Of a stretch of DNA of 64,000 bases, positions 44,796 to 55,244 are shown piece after piece. The stretch comes from Gymnothorax reevesii. Taxonomy: Eukaryota; Chordata; Actinopteri; Anguilliformes; Muraenidae. The position numbers were made by a program, and so were the translations under genes. Position 1 is the stretch's first letter. The number at the start of each line of letters is the position of its first letter. Location of the stretch: assembly GCA_029721435.1 (NCBI GenBank), contig CM056573.1, positions 126,427,947-126,491,946 of the forward strand, written 5' to 3'. The notes beneath the pieces were generated by a model that made no database searches, was not told the DNA's origin, and saw nothing but the letters and a program-made list of their open reading frames with translations.

Positions 44796-46803
44796 CATAG
44801 GCGCCGATCCCGTGGGTGCTCCGGGGCTCGAGCACCCACTGACAAGGCTGAGCACCCACTGGCCAATCAGGATGGCCGTTCAAAAAAGAAAAAAAGAGAG
44901 GATGAATAAAACTCATGGTAAAACTGCCTCTTTAAAATGAACTGCATCTATTTGAATCATATTATCCAATTAAAATCATTACAGCTCTGTGCGTGTACAC
45001 GTTACGGCGTAGTCTCTCTCGAGACTCTCACACGTAGGTCTTGCGAGGGAAGACTCTAAAATTCTGAACGACTCCTGAGTTCTTGCGAGTTTTCCAACAG
45101 GGCTGCCCTGAACTGGCCCCATCTTAAATATAGAATCGCTGATTTATGGTGGTTGACAGGGGCAAACGCACTGCAACAAGCCCAGAACACCTCCAACTGG
45201 GAAAATGCAATGGAACCGCCAAAAACACCTCCATTTGGAGAAACGCGCTGTCAAAACATAAATGCTGTGTATCCACGTCAGCACAATTGAAGTGCTCCAG
45301 ACTTTTTTGCTAGCAAGCGAGCAAACATAAGACTGCTTGCTTAGCCAGGTAGCTAGTTCGCAAGCCAAGCTAGCTAACAGTCATATATATTTTCTGCTTT
45401 TAATGCAAGAGAAGATGAATGAATAGCCATTATTTAGCTGATTACCATTGCTAGAACTGAACCACAAGCATTTAGCTTGCTGGCTGGCACTAAAAGGCAT
45501 CAAAAATAAAATTTGCCAGCTAACGTTGACTAAAGAAATTAACAAACTAGCTCACACGCTAGGCTAGCAAGCTAGCTCTCCTGCTCAGCTTGCTAATTTT
45601 GGTACATATAAACCAATTAAACAGTGAATAGCGATTATTTCGCGGATTAGCAAGTGGTCATGAAATAGCCACGTAGCTAAGTCAGTTAAAACATTAGTGA
45701 ATCTGGTTAGCTCGGTCACTAGCTACAGAGTTTTTGTGCTAACTAATGTTGGCCAACGTTTGGATGAAATCGCAAACTTTCATTAAGTGCACGGTTACTA
45801 GGAGCAACACTTTCCTCATCAAGAAGTAACATCAACGGTGAGCGTTTAACAAGTAGTAGCTGTGTGGGCCTATGCATTGATTATCAATCATGCAATTGAT
45901 TGCATGTGCTGTGATGTAGGGTGATGTTGTTCAATAGCCTACCACGCAATAATTTGTTTGCGTGTTAATATTTTGGCCTCTTAACCATAACAGTTACGCA
46001 GTGTTTTGGTGAGTGTACTGTAGCACTGTGCAAATGAGGTGATGTCGGATTTGTTTCGGATGGAGCATTTGCTATATGATTTATGCTCATGTGAGTCTTT
46101 TTACTAATTCAATCTTGGTGGCTATGGTTATTACTTTGTAGGTATGTGTCGTTGAACTTCTAATTGATAATCATATCTGTCTCATCTAAGCTTGGTAGCA
46201 CTGCTGATCATTGACAGCAGAATATCAGGGAGTGATTGATAAAGGAATGGTGCTGGTAACTATGAGTGTGAGAGTGAATGGTCTGTGAATGGTGTGTGCG
46301 CCCTGCAATGGATTGGCAAGCTGTTCAGGGTGGGTCCCTGCCTTTGCCCGTAGTCACCTGGGATAGGCTCCAGCTCGCCCCGTGACCCTAGTGAGGAATA
46401 AGCGGGTATAGAAAATGGATGGATGGATGGATGGTGCTGGTAACTTGCTGAAAAGTACGTCATGGTTCAATTACTTGTACTTCCAGCACTAGGGGAGCCC
46501 TGGTTTGCATATAGTCTCTGGCTAGAAATATTGAATAACTAGTTTCCGTGTCGGATTGTGGATTTGGTCAATGCTGTTAATTCAGACAGGCCTCTCAAAC
46601 TGATTGGGTAGTACTGACTATTTCTTTCTGTGTGATATGTGTGCATGTGCGTGTGTGTGTGTGCGGGTGGGCACAGTGTTCATGTCAGTCAAAGTCTGCA
46701 AAAACACTTGCATTTTACTGCTTATTTATTTATTTATTGTTACTTTTTTAATAGTAGCAAGTTATTTTGCACCCACCAGAATACACTAAAATCGGAGCCT
46801 ATG
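44796..46803. mobile_element. 2.0-kb hAT-like element with exact 8-bp duplication, inside gypsy gag
   Basis: AGCTCAAC occurs at 44788-44795 and again at 46804-46811. The ends are inverted: CATAGGCGCCGAT on the left and ATCGGAGCCTATG on the right (one mismatch), with GTGGGTGCTC and its inverted counterpart TGCACCCACC further in. The left end forms a strong hairpin (GTGGGTGCTC ... GAGCACCCAC, about 44812-44838). I recognise the left end as a common fish repeat. No transposase gene, so non-autonomous. Confidence 0.88.
46262..46430 (+). mobile_element. 5'-truncated L2-type LINE tail with 15-bp duplication
   Basis: ATGGTGCTGGTAACT flanks it at 46247-46261 and 46431-46445. The body (CCCTGCAATGGATTGGC, then GGGATAGGCTCCAGCTC, ending in GGATGGATGGATGG repeats) is the well-known 3' end of fish L2/Maui-type LINEs and SINEs that share it. 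It sits inside the hAT-like element at 44796-46803, so it is younger than that insertion. Confidence 0.85.
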
Positions 46804-46849
46804 AGCTCAACTCCTTGTATTTGGACACCAGTTGATGATCAACATGTAT

Positions 46850-47095
46850 CGCCTGGGCTGCAGGGTTTGCTCACTCAGTTGAGGCGCCGCAATTGTGATG
46901 TAGTAGTGACTACTAAGGCGCGGGTTCTATCCCCGGTCGTACCAACCAGCAGTGGTCGGCAGCTTTTTCAGAACGGCGCACAACTGGCTAAAGTGCTTAG
47001 GGAAATTAAAAATGATTGCCTTGTTTGTTGCTCAAGCACCTCCTGTTGCTTAGGGAGTGGTACATCGGGGAACCTGTATGCCAGACCACCATGCC
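46850..47095 (+). mobile_element. tRNA-headed SINE, 3'-truncated
   Basis: A tRNA-like head has an A-box-like GCTCACTCAGTTGAGG and a B-box-like GGGTTCTATCCCC. The body (GTCGGCAGCTTTTTCAGAACG, then CACAACTGGCTAAAGTGC and GTTGCTCAAGCACCTCCTG) matches the SINE at 59327-59761 almost word for word. It ends without an A tail near 47095 and no target duplication was found. It lies in the former gag region of the gypsy element. Confidence 0.75.
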
Positions 47096-47469
47096 CCACT
47101 CACATGCCTAGCCAGTCGTGAATGTGATCATATATGTAATGCGGATCTGATCAGTCAGGAAAGTAGAAGGAAAGGCGAGAGAGCATTGCGACAAGGAGGA
47201 TCTACAGGTGCCAGGATGATAATCATATGAGCTGAAAGGTGGAAGGCATAGTCTGATGACAGGAGCAGCACTGGATGGAACAAAAATGGACTTGAGTTGG
47301 AGCTGGAGCTGTTGAAGTTGCCCAGAGTGAATATTCATGCTGGTCGTGAAAGACTACTGGGTCTTTGTGATGTTCTCTACTTGAGCTTAGTGCGTGCCAA
47401 GTAAAGCTGCTTGCCGGTCCATGACTGAGCAAAACTGACTGCTGTCCACTGAGTCCATCCTTGCGAGTC

Positions 47470-49720
47470 TGTACCGACAGACAGGGAACCAGGACTCAGA
47501 CAGAGAATTAGTCTTTCATGCTTTCATGAAGAGTCGGGTAAAGTCATACTGTCAAATTCATAACCAATCAGTGGGGATGCAGCGTATAGAAAAATATTGC
47601 AATCAGGGTCAATAATCAGGTGAAGGGTCAAAAGCCAAATGTTCGTGTAACAAAGTGCAACCCAATACAGAGCAGGCCACCCAAATTAATGGATTCCAAG
47701 AGGCTAAATCAAATACATATTTTTATTTTGTCCAATGCTCCAAGAAAGAAAGAGGAGAGGTAGGGACAAGACTTAATCAAACAAATACCACAAACGAAAC
47801 AACAAAAAAATCCTGGAGGCAAGACAGGGAATAACAGGAGGGGGACAGCTGCGACTGCCTTAGAAGCACTAGTTAGAAAACACCTTCCACTAGAAGATCA
47901 CAGTAATGCTCTCACAACGCAATATCAAAGAGGCATAACATTACACTGCAACCAATCAGGAGTGCGTATCAATCACACAGAGTACACACGTGAAAAGTTC
48001 AAGACCCACACCAACCACTAGGGTATGTACACACACTAAGAGGGAGTTCTCTGCTATCTAGGCGTTAGCTAACTAGTAGCTAAGAGAGCAGGTCGCAGCT
48101 AAGGGACAGGGGTGGGGGGACGAAGAAAGGACTGGAAAACAACAAAATCAACTCAACTAACAAGGAGAAAACTCAGGAGGGGAATGTTAATAGAGGCAGC
48201 CTTCACCTTAAACAATAGGTGATCCAAAGGGCTGCGCTCAAAGACGCTGACCGACTAGGCCAGTGACAACGACGTAAGGGGGAGAGAACAAAAAACAAGA
48301 AAACCAACAAATGGGGGGATGAACCATTAAACCCACGCTGACCATGAACCAGCCCAGCACAGCAAATCTACATAGGAAGGCCCCAAGACAAAACAGGCGA
48401 ATTGCGAGTTCAGGAGCAGGCTGGAGCAGGTAACAAGTGCATAGCATGGAGGCAAAACGAACAAAAGAAAATACAAAACAACAAAACAAAGTTAAATCAA
48501 GGGAAAACAGTGGTCATGCTGCTGTAATGCCACTCAAACTGTGATCTAAAAACAGGACAAAATAAAAAAAATACTTTATCTTCAAAGACTACATACTTTA
48601 AACCATTATACAATTACAAGTATAAATAGCTTTAATCATTAACATATCCATACACTTAAAACTTAAAATATAAATAATATGCAAATAACTGCTACATTGT
48701 AGCTAGCAATACACATTTGGCCATTACAGCCTACCTTGGTTTGTCTACAATGGGCAAGAGGCCCGAGAAGTCAGAGTGGAGGAGGAAGGGTGCATCTACT
48801 ATGAATGAGAAAAATGGAACACTATGTTAGCTATGCCATACACGCGGGCTTAAACGCAAAGCCCGGTTTATGGCAAGACAAAATGACAGTAATAGGGGAA
48901 CCTGAACTAACCAAGATCAAACACTGGACTAGGCTACATGCAATATCGCCTACCTTCAAACAAGGTAGCCCCTTAGCCAACGCGAGGTGCAATGATATAG
49001 GACTCAAATGAGCTCTCGTCATGCTGCAATGAGAGTGGGCCATAAAGCACAATACGATCAGCCAACATTCTTAAAACCTACTACAGAGTTATCGCTACGT
49101 GCAATCCCCCCCTTACCACCACTAACCAAGCCACGCAAATGCTTGTTTGCTAAGTAGTAGTGAGATGGAGATGGCTAATAGCCCGCATACTGCAACACTT
49201 CGTTTCAACGTAAAATACAATTGTGTGTGTTAACATAAAAGTTTACCTTCCGATGCCTAAACGTGAAGTACAGGCAAGGAAAAACGCTCCTATCCTCCAG
49301 AACAAAGAGCCTTCTGCCAGCAACGGTAACTTGCTTTCTGCCAGCAACGGTAACCTGCTTTCTACCCTTCTCCCAGGACACCTCCCTATTTCCGGGGTGT
49401 GCTATGCGTTTCTAAACTCATGTCACGCCACAGGTGGATACAATTAAGATACGGCTTTATCGTGGCATGCTCACATCGGGATACAATACAAAGGACAAGG
49501 CAAACTAAAAAACCTGTGGGCAAAAGGAAATCAGAACAAGGAAATCTCACTGGAAACAAAAGGTTCGTCCATAGCTATGAAAACAGACTGACTCATGAAG
49601 TGAATTAGGAAACAAGAAACTCGTGAAGCAAACAAATCAGGGTAAACAAACTCAAAGCAGATGCAAGGTGAACATGGAAGTGTGACTGAGGCCATGGTTA
49701 AAAATGGGGAAATAAACAGA
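47470..49720 (-). repeat. gypsy 5' LTR, split by a 1.8-kb insert
   Basis: Parts at 47470-47645 and 49486-49720 together correspond to the LTR at 39584-40100. The stretch between does not match and is annotated separately. The outer end is lost at the junction with family B copy 4. Confidence 0.65.
47646..49485 (-). mobile_element. Candidate solo LTR (1.84 kb) inserted in the gypsy LTR
   Basis: On the minus strand the insert begins TGTATCCCGATGTGAGC and ends CACTTTGTTACA, the TG...CA form of an LTR, with an AATAAA-type signal (ACAAAATAAAAATATG) about 70 bases before the end. It has no coding region. A short duplicated unit (TTCTGCCAGCAACGGTAAC twice) lies at 49308-49352. No target duplication is visible, so the identity is tentative; it could also be an unrelated insertion. 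Confidence 0.4.
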
Positions 49721-50457
49721 CCCCTGTGCACAGAAACCAAATATGGCTATTTATGTGTTACCCCATTTAAGGCTGTATAATTCAAGATTTGAGCTACACA
49801 GAGAGGGGGAAATAGCTTGAATGAAACAAGACACTTGTAGCATTTAGAATTCCATTGCATTTAGGTAAATTTTCATAATAGTTTGAGCTAACACTGTCCA
49901 CACCCTATAAAAAGCAAGTATAACTGACGCAGTAATATCTGAAATATACCTCTTTTTTAAAAAAACAAAACTGACATACCCCTCCCAGGAAAAAGCAGGC
50001 AATATGCTACCCAAGATTGAACAGAATTAACACATTGAGCAAAATGCCGTAATGCCACCATATTGTTCGCAAAGGCGAATGGTTAATCATAATAACCAAG
50101 GTGGCAAACTAGTTCTGTGATCATCATGGCAATGCTGCTTCGCTGAAAATAAAAATTAGCTAGCAGTATAATTAATACATACTCCATACAACAATACGTT
50201 TACTTGCATATCATGAAGAAGGACTCTCTATCATTACTTCCTCCTCCAGAGAATCAATACTATAAGGCTCAAGGAGCCCTCCAGTCTGGTTCCAGTCAGA
50301 TTGACTTGCAGTGTCCATGTTCGTCTGACATTTCCATCTCGTAAACATAACTTGAGCACTTTGGGTTGCTTTTGGCAGCGTTTTTTTCCCAAAGCATTCG
50401 TGCTATTCAGATGTGCAAAGCTGAGGGGATGCAACCTAATTTGCTGTTATGCAAGGG
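49719..50457 (-). mobile_element. piggyBac-like element, family B, copy 4, inverted and internally deleted
   Basis: Reverse-complement match to copy 3: ACCAAATATGGCTATTT, TATAATTCAAGAT, ACAAGACACTTGTA, GGTGGCAAACTAGTTCTGTG and GGAGCCCTCCAGTCTG all have inverted partners. The inverted left terminus reads CCCTTGCATAACAGC, giving the start of the family. The middle of the element is missing. It abuts and truncates the gypsy 5' LTR. Confidence 0.7.
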
Positions 50458-50556
50458 TTTACATTCTTTTATGAGGTTCCAATCTATGTCTTTCCATTTC
50501 TGTGCTTCACAAGAACTGTTTATCTAAAAACATTACATCTATGTTTCTATTACTAT

Positions 50557-51000
50557 GAACGAACACATGTGGAATTATGTACTTAACATCAAAGTGTGAA
50601 ATACCTGTAACTGAAAATGTCTTATATTCTAGTTTCTTCAACGTAGCCACCCTTTGCTCTGATTACTGCTTTGGCCAATCTTGGCATTCTCTTGATGAGC
50701 TTCAAGAGGTAGTCACCTAAAATGGTTTTCACTTCACAGGTGTGCCTTGTCAGGGTTAATTAGTGGAATTTCTTGCCTTATCAATGGGGTTGGGACCGTC
50801 AGTTGTGTTGTGCAGAAGTCAGGTTGATACACAGTTGACAGCCCTATTGGACAACTGTTAGATACATACATAATTCCACATGTGTTCATTCATAGATTTG
50901 ATGCCTTCAGTGAGAATCTACAATGTAAATAGTCATAAAAATAAAGGAAACCCATTGAACGAGAAGGTGTGTCAAAACTTTTGGCCTGTACTGTATATAT
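50557..51000. mobile_element. Tc1-type MITE, left end truncated
   Basis: GAACACATGTGGAATTATG (about 50561-50579) is inverted as CATAATTCCACATGTGTTC (50869-50887). CAACGTAGCCACCCTTTGC and GCATTCTCTTGATGAGC are words I know from internal parts of a widespread fish Tc1-like element. The right terminus CAAAACTTTTGGCCTGTACTG leads into a TATATA run. The transposase gene has been deleted, and the outer left inverted repeat is missing. Confidence 0.7.
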
Positions 51001-51187
51001 ATATATACTCACACACCAGTGTTGACATACCTATTAGTTTTAGACTAAATTATACACCTTGATGCATTTGATATTTTGGCCTTCAGGCAAGTGGTTTGAG
51101 GGTGTGACAAATTTAGCTCTAGATTGCAAATCAGCTGTAGAGCAACCTTTTAAATCAGGTGGCTCAGTATACATGCTTTATTTCGCA

Positions 51188-51215
51188 CTGAGGAAAGTCA
51201 AATTTGGACTGAAAC
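51188..51215 (+). ncRNA. Hammerhead-ribozyme-like core in PLE terminal repeat
   Basis: CTGAGGA (51188-51194) fits the CUGANGA core. It is followed by an unpaired A, a 4-bp stem AGTC/GACT with a 7-base loop (51196-51210), and then GAAAC (51211-51215). PLEs are known to carry minimal hammerhead motifs in their terminal repeats, often with the same extra A. I could not find convincing stems I and III or an obvious cleavage site, so only the core and stem II are supported. It may be a decayed ribozyme. Confidence 0.45.
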
Positions 51216-51558
51216 TTTTTACTGCACTTTTTTGCACTTTTGCACAGTTCTTTTTTGTCTGTATAGTCTTGGAATTAATTTTGCGAGAATTATTTCAAAT
51301 CAAGACTCAAGTCTTTTTTTCTGTGTGTGAGTCTTTCCTTTCCTTTGAGATTTTTTATTGTCTACCGCACCAGAGTATTATATTTATTGAGGACAGTTTT
51401 TAAGGTGCAGCTCAGTCCTTGTGAAGCATTGATTCCTCATTTTGTGCTTGCGACACCACTTTTATGGTGGTGTTAAAATGTCCAGTTTTTCTAAGATTTG
51501 AGGCTTGACACAGGAGCATGCACACAACTACTCCTTTACCGAGCAGGAGATTGAAGCC

Positions 51559-54500
51559 TCTCCTTGAATCGCCACCTTATCGTGGTGGAGGGGGTTTTAG
51601 TACCTGGATGATCCTAGGAGCTATGTTGTCTGGGGCTTATTGCCCCTGGTAGGGTCTCCTAGGGCAAACAGATCCTAGGTGACAGGTCAGAGCGGTTCCA
51701 AAGCCCCTAATGGTAATAAATACAACAAGGACATTTACGTTGCTTGGATTGGCGTCACCAGGACCCCACCCTGGAGCCAGGCCTGGGGTTGGGGTTGGGG
51801 TTGGCAGACGAGCACCTAGTGGTCGGGTCTCCACCCACAGGACCCGGCCGGGCACAGCCCAAAAGTGCGACATGGGCCCGCCTTCCCGTAGGCCTATCAC
51901 CCGCGGGAGGGTTCAAAAGGGGTCGATGCAATGTGTTTTGGGTGGTAATCGTGGGCGGGTGCCCCGACAACCCAATCCCTGGACATGGAATCAGGTTATG
52001 GGGACATGGAATGTCACTCGTTGGGGGGGAAGGAGCCTGAGCTTGTGCGGGAGGTCGAGCAGTACCGGCTAGAGATAGTCAGGCTCACCTAAACCCACAG
52101 TCTGGGATCTGGAACCCAACTTCTCGAGAGAGGCTGGACTCTCTTCTACTCTGGAGTTGCCTGCGGTGAGAGGCGGCGGGCTGGTGTGAGTTTGCTTATA
52201 GCCCCCCAGCTTAGCTGTCATGTGTTGGAGTTTTCCCCAGTGAACGAGAGGGTCGCTGCCCTGCGCCTTCAGGTTGGGGATAGGTGCCTCGCAGTCATCT
52301 CGGCTTATGGGCCGAATGGCAGTGTAGAATACCCAACCTTCTTGAAGTCCGTAGGAAGGGTACTGAAAAGTGCTCCGACTGGGGACTCCATCGTTCTGCT
52401 GGGGGACTTCAACGCCTAAGTGGGCAGTGACAGTGTTACCTGGAGGGACGTGATAGGGAGGAACGGCCTCCCCGCTCTGAACCCGAGTGGTGTTCTGTTT
52501 TTGGACTTCTGTGCAAGTCACAGTTTGTCCATTATAAACACCATGTTCAAATATAAGGGCGTCCATCAGTGCACGTGGCACGAGGACGCCCGATGTCGGA
52601 GATCAATGATCAACTTTGTGGTCGTGTCATCTGACCTTCGGCCGTATGTCTTGGACACTTATTACCACCTGGATGTGGGTTGGATCCACTGGCGGAGGAG
52701 GAAGCTGGACAGACTTGGCCGGCCCAAGTGTTGTGAGGGTCAGTTGGGAACATTTGGCGGAATCCTCTGTCAGAGGGGTTTTCAACTCTCACCTCCGGGA
52801 GAGCTTTGACCAGATCCCAAGGGAGGCTGGAGAGATTGAGTCTGAATGGACCATGTTCTCCACCTCCATCATTGACGCGGCTGTTCGGAGCTGTGGCCGT
52901 AAGGTTTCCGGCGTCTGTCGTGGTAGCAATCCCCGAACCTGGTGGTAAACACCGGAAGTAAGGGATGCCGTCAAGCTGAAGAAGGAATCCTACTGAGCTT
53001 GGTTAGCTCGTGGGACTCCTGAGGCATCTGACTGGTACCGGCAGGCTCAGCGTGCTGCGGCCCGGGCAGTGGCTGAAGCAAAAACTTGGGTATGGGAAAA
53101 GTTCGAGAAGACCATGGAGGAGGATTATCGGTCGGCCCCGAAGAGATTCTGGCAAACAGTACAGCGCCTCAGGAGGGGAAAGCAGTACCCTGCTAACACT
53201 GTTTACAGTGGAGGTGGGGAGCTGTTGACTTCGACTGGGGATATTGTTGGCCGGTGGAAGGAATACTTCGAGGATCTCCTTAATCCCACTGACACGCCTT
53301 CCGTAGAGGAAGCAGAGGCTGGGGACCCATTCATCCATCACTTGGGCTGAAGTCACTGAGGTAGTTCGGAAGCTCCTCGGTGGCAAGGCACCGGGGGTGG
53401 ATGAAATCCACCCTGAGTACCTCAAGTCCCTGGATGTTGTAGGGCTGTCTTAGTAGACACGCCTCTGCAGCATCGCATGGCAGTCAGGGACAGTGCCTCT
53501 GGACTGGCAGACCGGGGTGATGGTCCCTCTATTTAAGAAGGGGGACCGGAGGATGTGCTCCAACTGTAAGGAGGATCACACTCCTCAGCCTCCCAGGTAA
53601 AGTCTATTCCAGGGTGCTGGAGAGGAGAATACAACCGATAGTCAAACCTCGGATTCAGGAGGAACAATGTGGTTTTCATCCTGGTCGTGGAAGTCTGGAC
53701 CAGCTCTATACCCTCTGCGGGGTGCTTGAAGGTGCATGGGAGTTTGCCCATCCAGTTCACATGTGTTTTGTGGACTTGGAGAAGGCATTCGACCATGTCC
53801 CTCGTGGCATTCTGTGGGAGGTGCTTCGGGAGTATGGAGTCAGGGGCCCTCTACTAAGGGTCATGCAGTCTCTGTATGTCCGGAGCAGGAGCTTGGTTTG
53901 CATTGCCGGCAGTAAGTCAGACCAGTTCCCAGTGCATGTTGGACTCTGGCAGGGCTGCCATTTGTCACCGGTTCTGTTCATTATCTTTATGGACAGAATT
54001 TCTAGGGGGAAGCCAGGGGTCGAACAGAGTCCGGTTTGGGGACAACAGGATCCCATTTCTGCTTTTGGCAGATAATGTTGTCCTATTGGCTCCTTCAAAC
54101 CAGGACCTTCAGCATGCACTGGGGTGGTTTGCAGCCGAGTGCGAAGCGGCTGGGATGAGAATCAGCACCTCCAAGTCCGAGGCCATGGTTCTCCACCGGA
54201 AAAAGGCGGCTAGCACCCTCCGGGTTGGAGGAGAGGTCCTGCCTCAAGTGGAGGAGTTTAAGTATCTGGGAGTCTTGTTCACAAGTGAGGGGAGGATGGA
54301 GCATGAGATTGACAGACGGATCGGTGCAATGGCAGCAGTAATGCGGTCATTGTACCGGTCTGTTGTGGTGAAGAAGGAGCTGAGCTGAAAGGCGAAGCTC
54401 TCAATTTACCAGTCAATCTTCGTTCCAACCCTCACCTATGGTCATGAACTTTGGGTCATGACCGAAAGAACAAGATCTCTGGTACAAGCGGCTGAAATGC

Positions 54501-54881
54501 GTTTCCTCCGCAGGGTGGCGGGGCGCTCCCTTAGAGAGAGGGTGAGGAGCTCTGTCACCCGGGTGGAGCTCAGAGCAGAGCCGCTGCTCCTCCATGTCGA
54601 GAGGAGCCAGCTGGGATGGTTCGGGCATCTATATCGGATGCCTCCTGGACGCCTTCCTGGGAAGGTGTTCCAGGCATGCCCCATCGGGAAGAGGCTCTGG
54701 GGAAGACCCAGGACACGCTGGAGGGACTATGTCGCTCGGCTGGCCTGGGAACGCCTCGGTATACCCCCGGAAGAACTGGAGGAAGTGTCCAGGAAGAGGG
54801 AAGTCTGGGCATCCTTGTATAGACTGCTGCCCCCGCAACTCGGCCCCGGATAAGCGGAAGAAGATGGATGGATGGATGGAT
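51559..54881 (+). mobile_element. Rex3-like (RTE clade) LINE, near full length
   Basis: The insert is flanked by the 13-bp duplication GGAGATTGAAGCC (51546-51558 and 54882-54894). It ends in a GATG/GGAT tandem tail (54863-54884) with almost no 3' UTR, as RTE elements do. The 5' end (GAATCGCCACCTTATCGTGG) is one I know from full-length fish copies. The length of about 3.3 kb is full size for this family. It inserted into the N-terminal coding part of the PLE. Confidence 0.92.
51990..54853 (+). pseudogene. Rex3-like ORF: APE endonuclease and reverse transcriptase, decayed
   Basis: The endonuclease starts near GTWNVTR (about 51999), passes RVAALRLQVGDRCLAVISAYG, and reaches LLGDFNA, where a stop (52417-52419) replaces the next codon. 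The segment DLRPYVLDT then skips directly to VGWIHWR, so the SDHH catalytic region has been deleted. RT blocks follow: CGFHPGRGSLDQLYTL, MCFVDLEKAFDHVPRGILW (53758-53815), then GLWQGCHLSPVLFIIFMDRI. The active-site motif reads LADN at 54065-54076, where FADD is expected, so the second catalytic Asp is Asn. The C-terminal domain (ERSQLGWFGHLYRMPPGR) runs to 54853. There are at least five frame breaks. Confidence 0.9.
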
Positions 54882-55244
54882 GGAGATTGAAGCCATCCTG
54901 TTTCTAAGTTCCATCTTGCTAACTGCACTTACAGATTCTTGTGATGACCTTATAAAACTACTGAAAATTTTACTAGAGAAAAACAGTTCAATCAATTTCA
55001 TTTCAGTGAATATGTGTGAGCAAAATGTATACCAAGGGGTTTGCAGATCCAAAAGATGCCAACTATTGATCGTAATAATGAAGGATTCTGCACAAAATAG
55101 TGTGAAATTTTACATAAACAATTATTTACATAATTTGAAGATCCTGGTAATTGATTTCACACAAAAAGAACTGAAAAAAACTGAGCAAGAAATTAATGCT
55201 GTGGAGGAGTCTCTTAAAACTCAAAACAATGAAAATGAAAACCT

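Larger units (their letters stand above)
39584..49720 (-). mobile_element. Ty3/gypsy LTR retrotransposon with chromodomain, minus strand, multiply interrupted
   Basis: LTR-like copies occur at both sides: 39584 to about 40100 and 47470 to about 49720. They are linked by shared words ACAGACAGGGRACYCAGGAC/ACTCAGACAG, AATCAGTGGGRATG, GGAAATCTCACTRGAAAC and CTATGAAAACA. Between them on the minus strand, from high to low coordinates, lie gag remnants, a CCHC zinc knuckle, protease, RT, an RNase H remnant, integrase and a chromodomain, which is the Ty3/gypsy order. The outer edge of the right LTR is cut by family B copy 4. Removing the later inserts leaves roughly 4.5-5 kb, plausible for a gypsy element with deletions. 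Confidence 0.85.

Noticed and set aside
45144..45368. 74-codon frame inside the hAT-like element considered as transposase
   Set aside because: No BED finger, dimerisation or catalytic motifs of hAT transposases.
46850..46945. tRNA-like segment with A- and B-box motifs
   Set aside because: It is joined to a body shared with another SINE copy and lacks a full cloverleaf; it is a SINE head, not a tRNA gene.
51710..52072. 120-codon frame and its antisense partner near the Rex3 5' end
   Set aside because: They fall in the GC-rich leader of the LINE and show none of its conserved protein blocks.
52069..52581. 170-codon minus-strand frame
   Set aside because: Antisense shadow of the Rex3 endonuclease region on the plus strand.
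54570..55052. 160-codon minus-strand frame
   Set aside because: Antisense to the Rex3 C-terminal domain and running through the GGAT tail; no domain.
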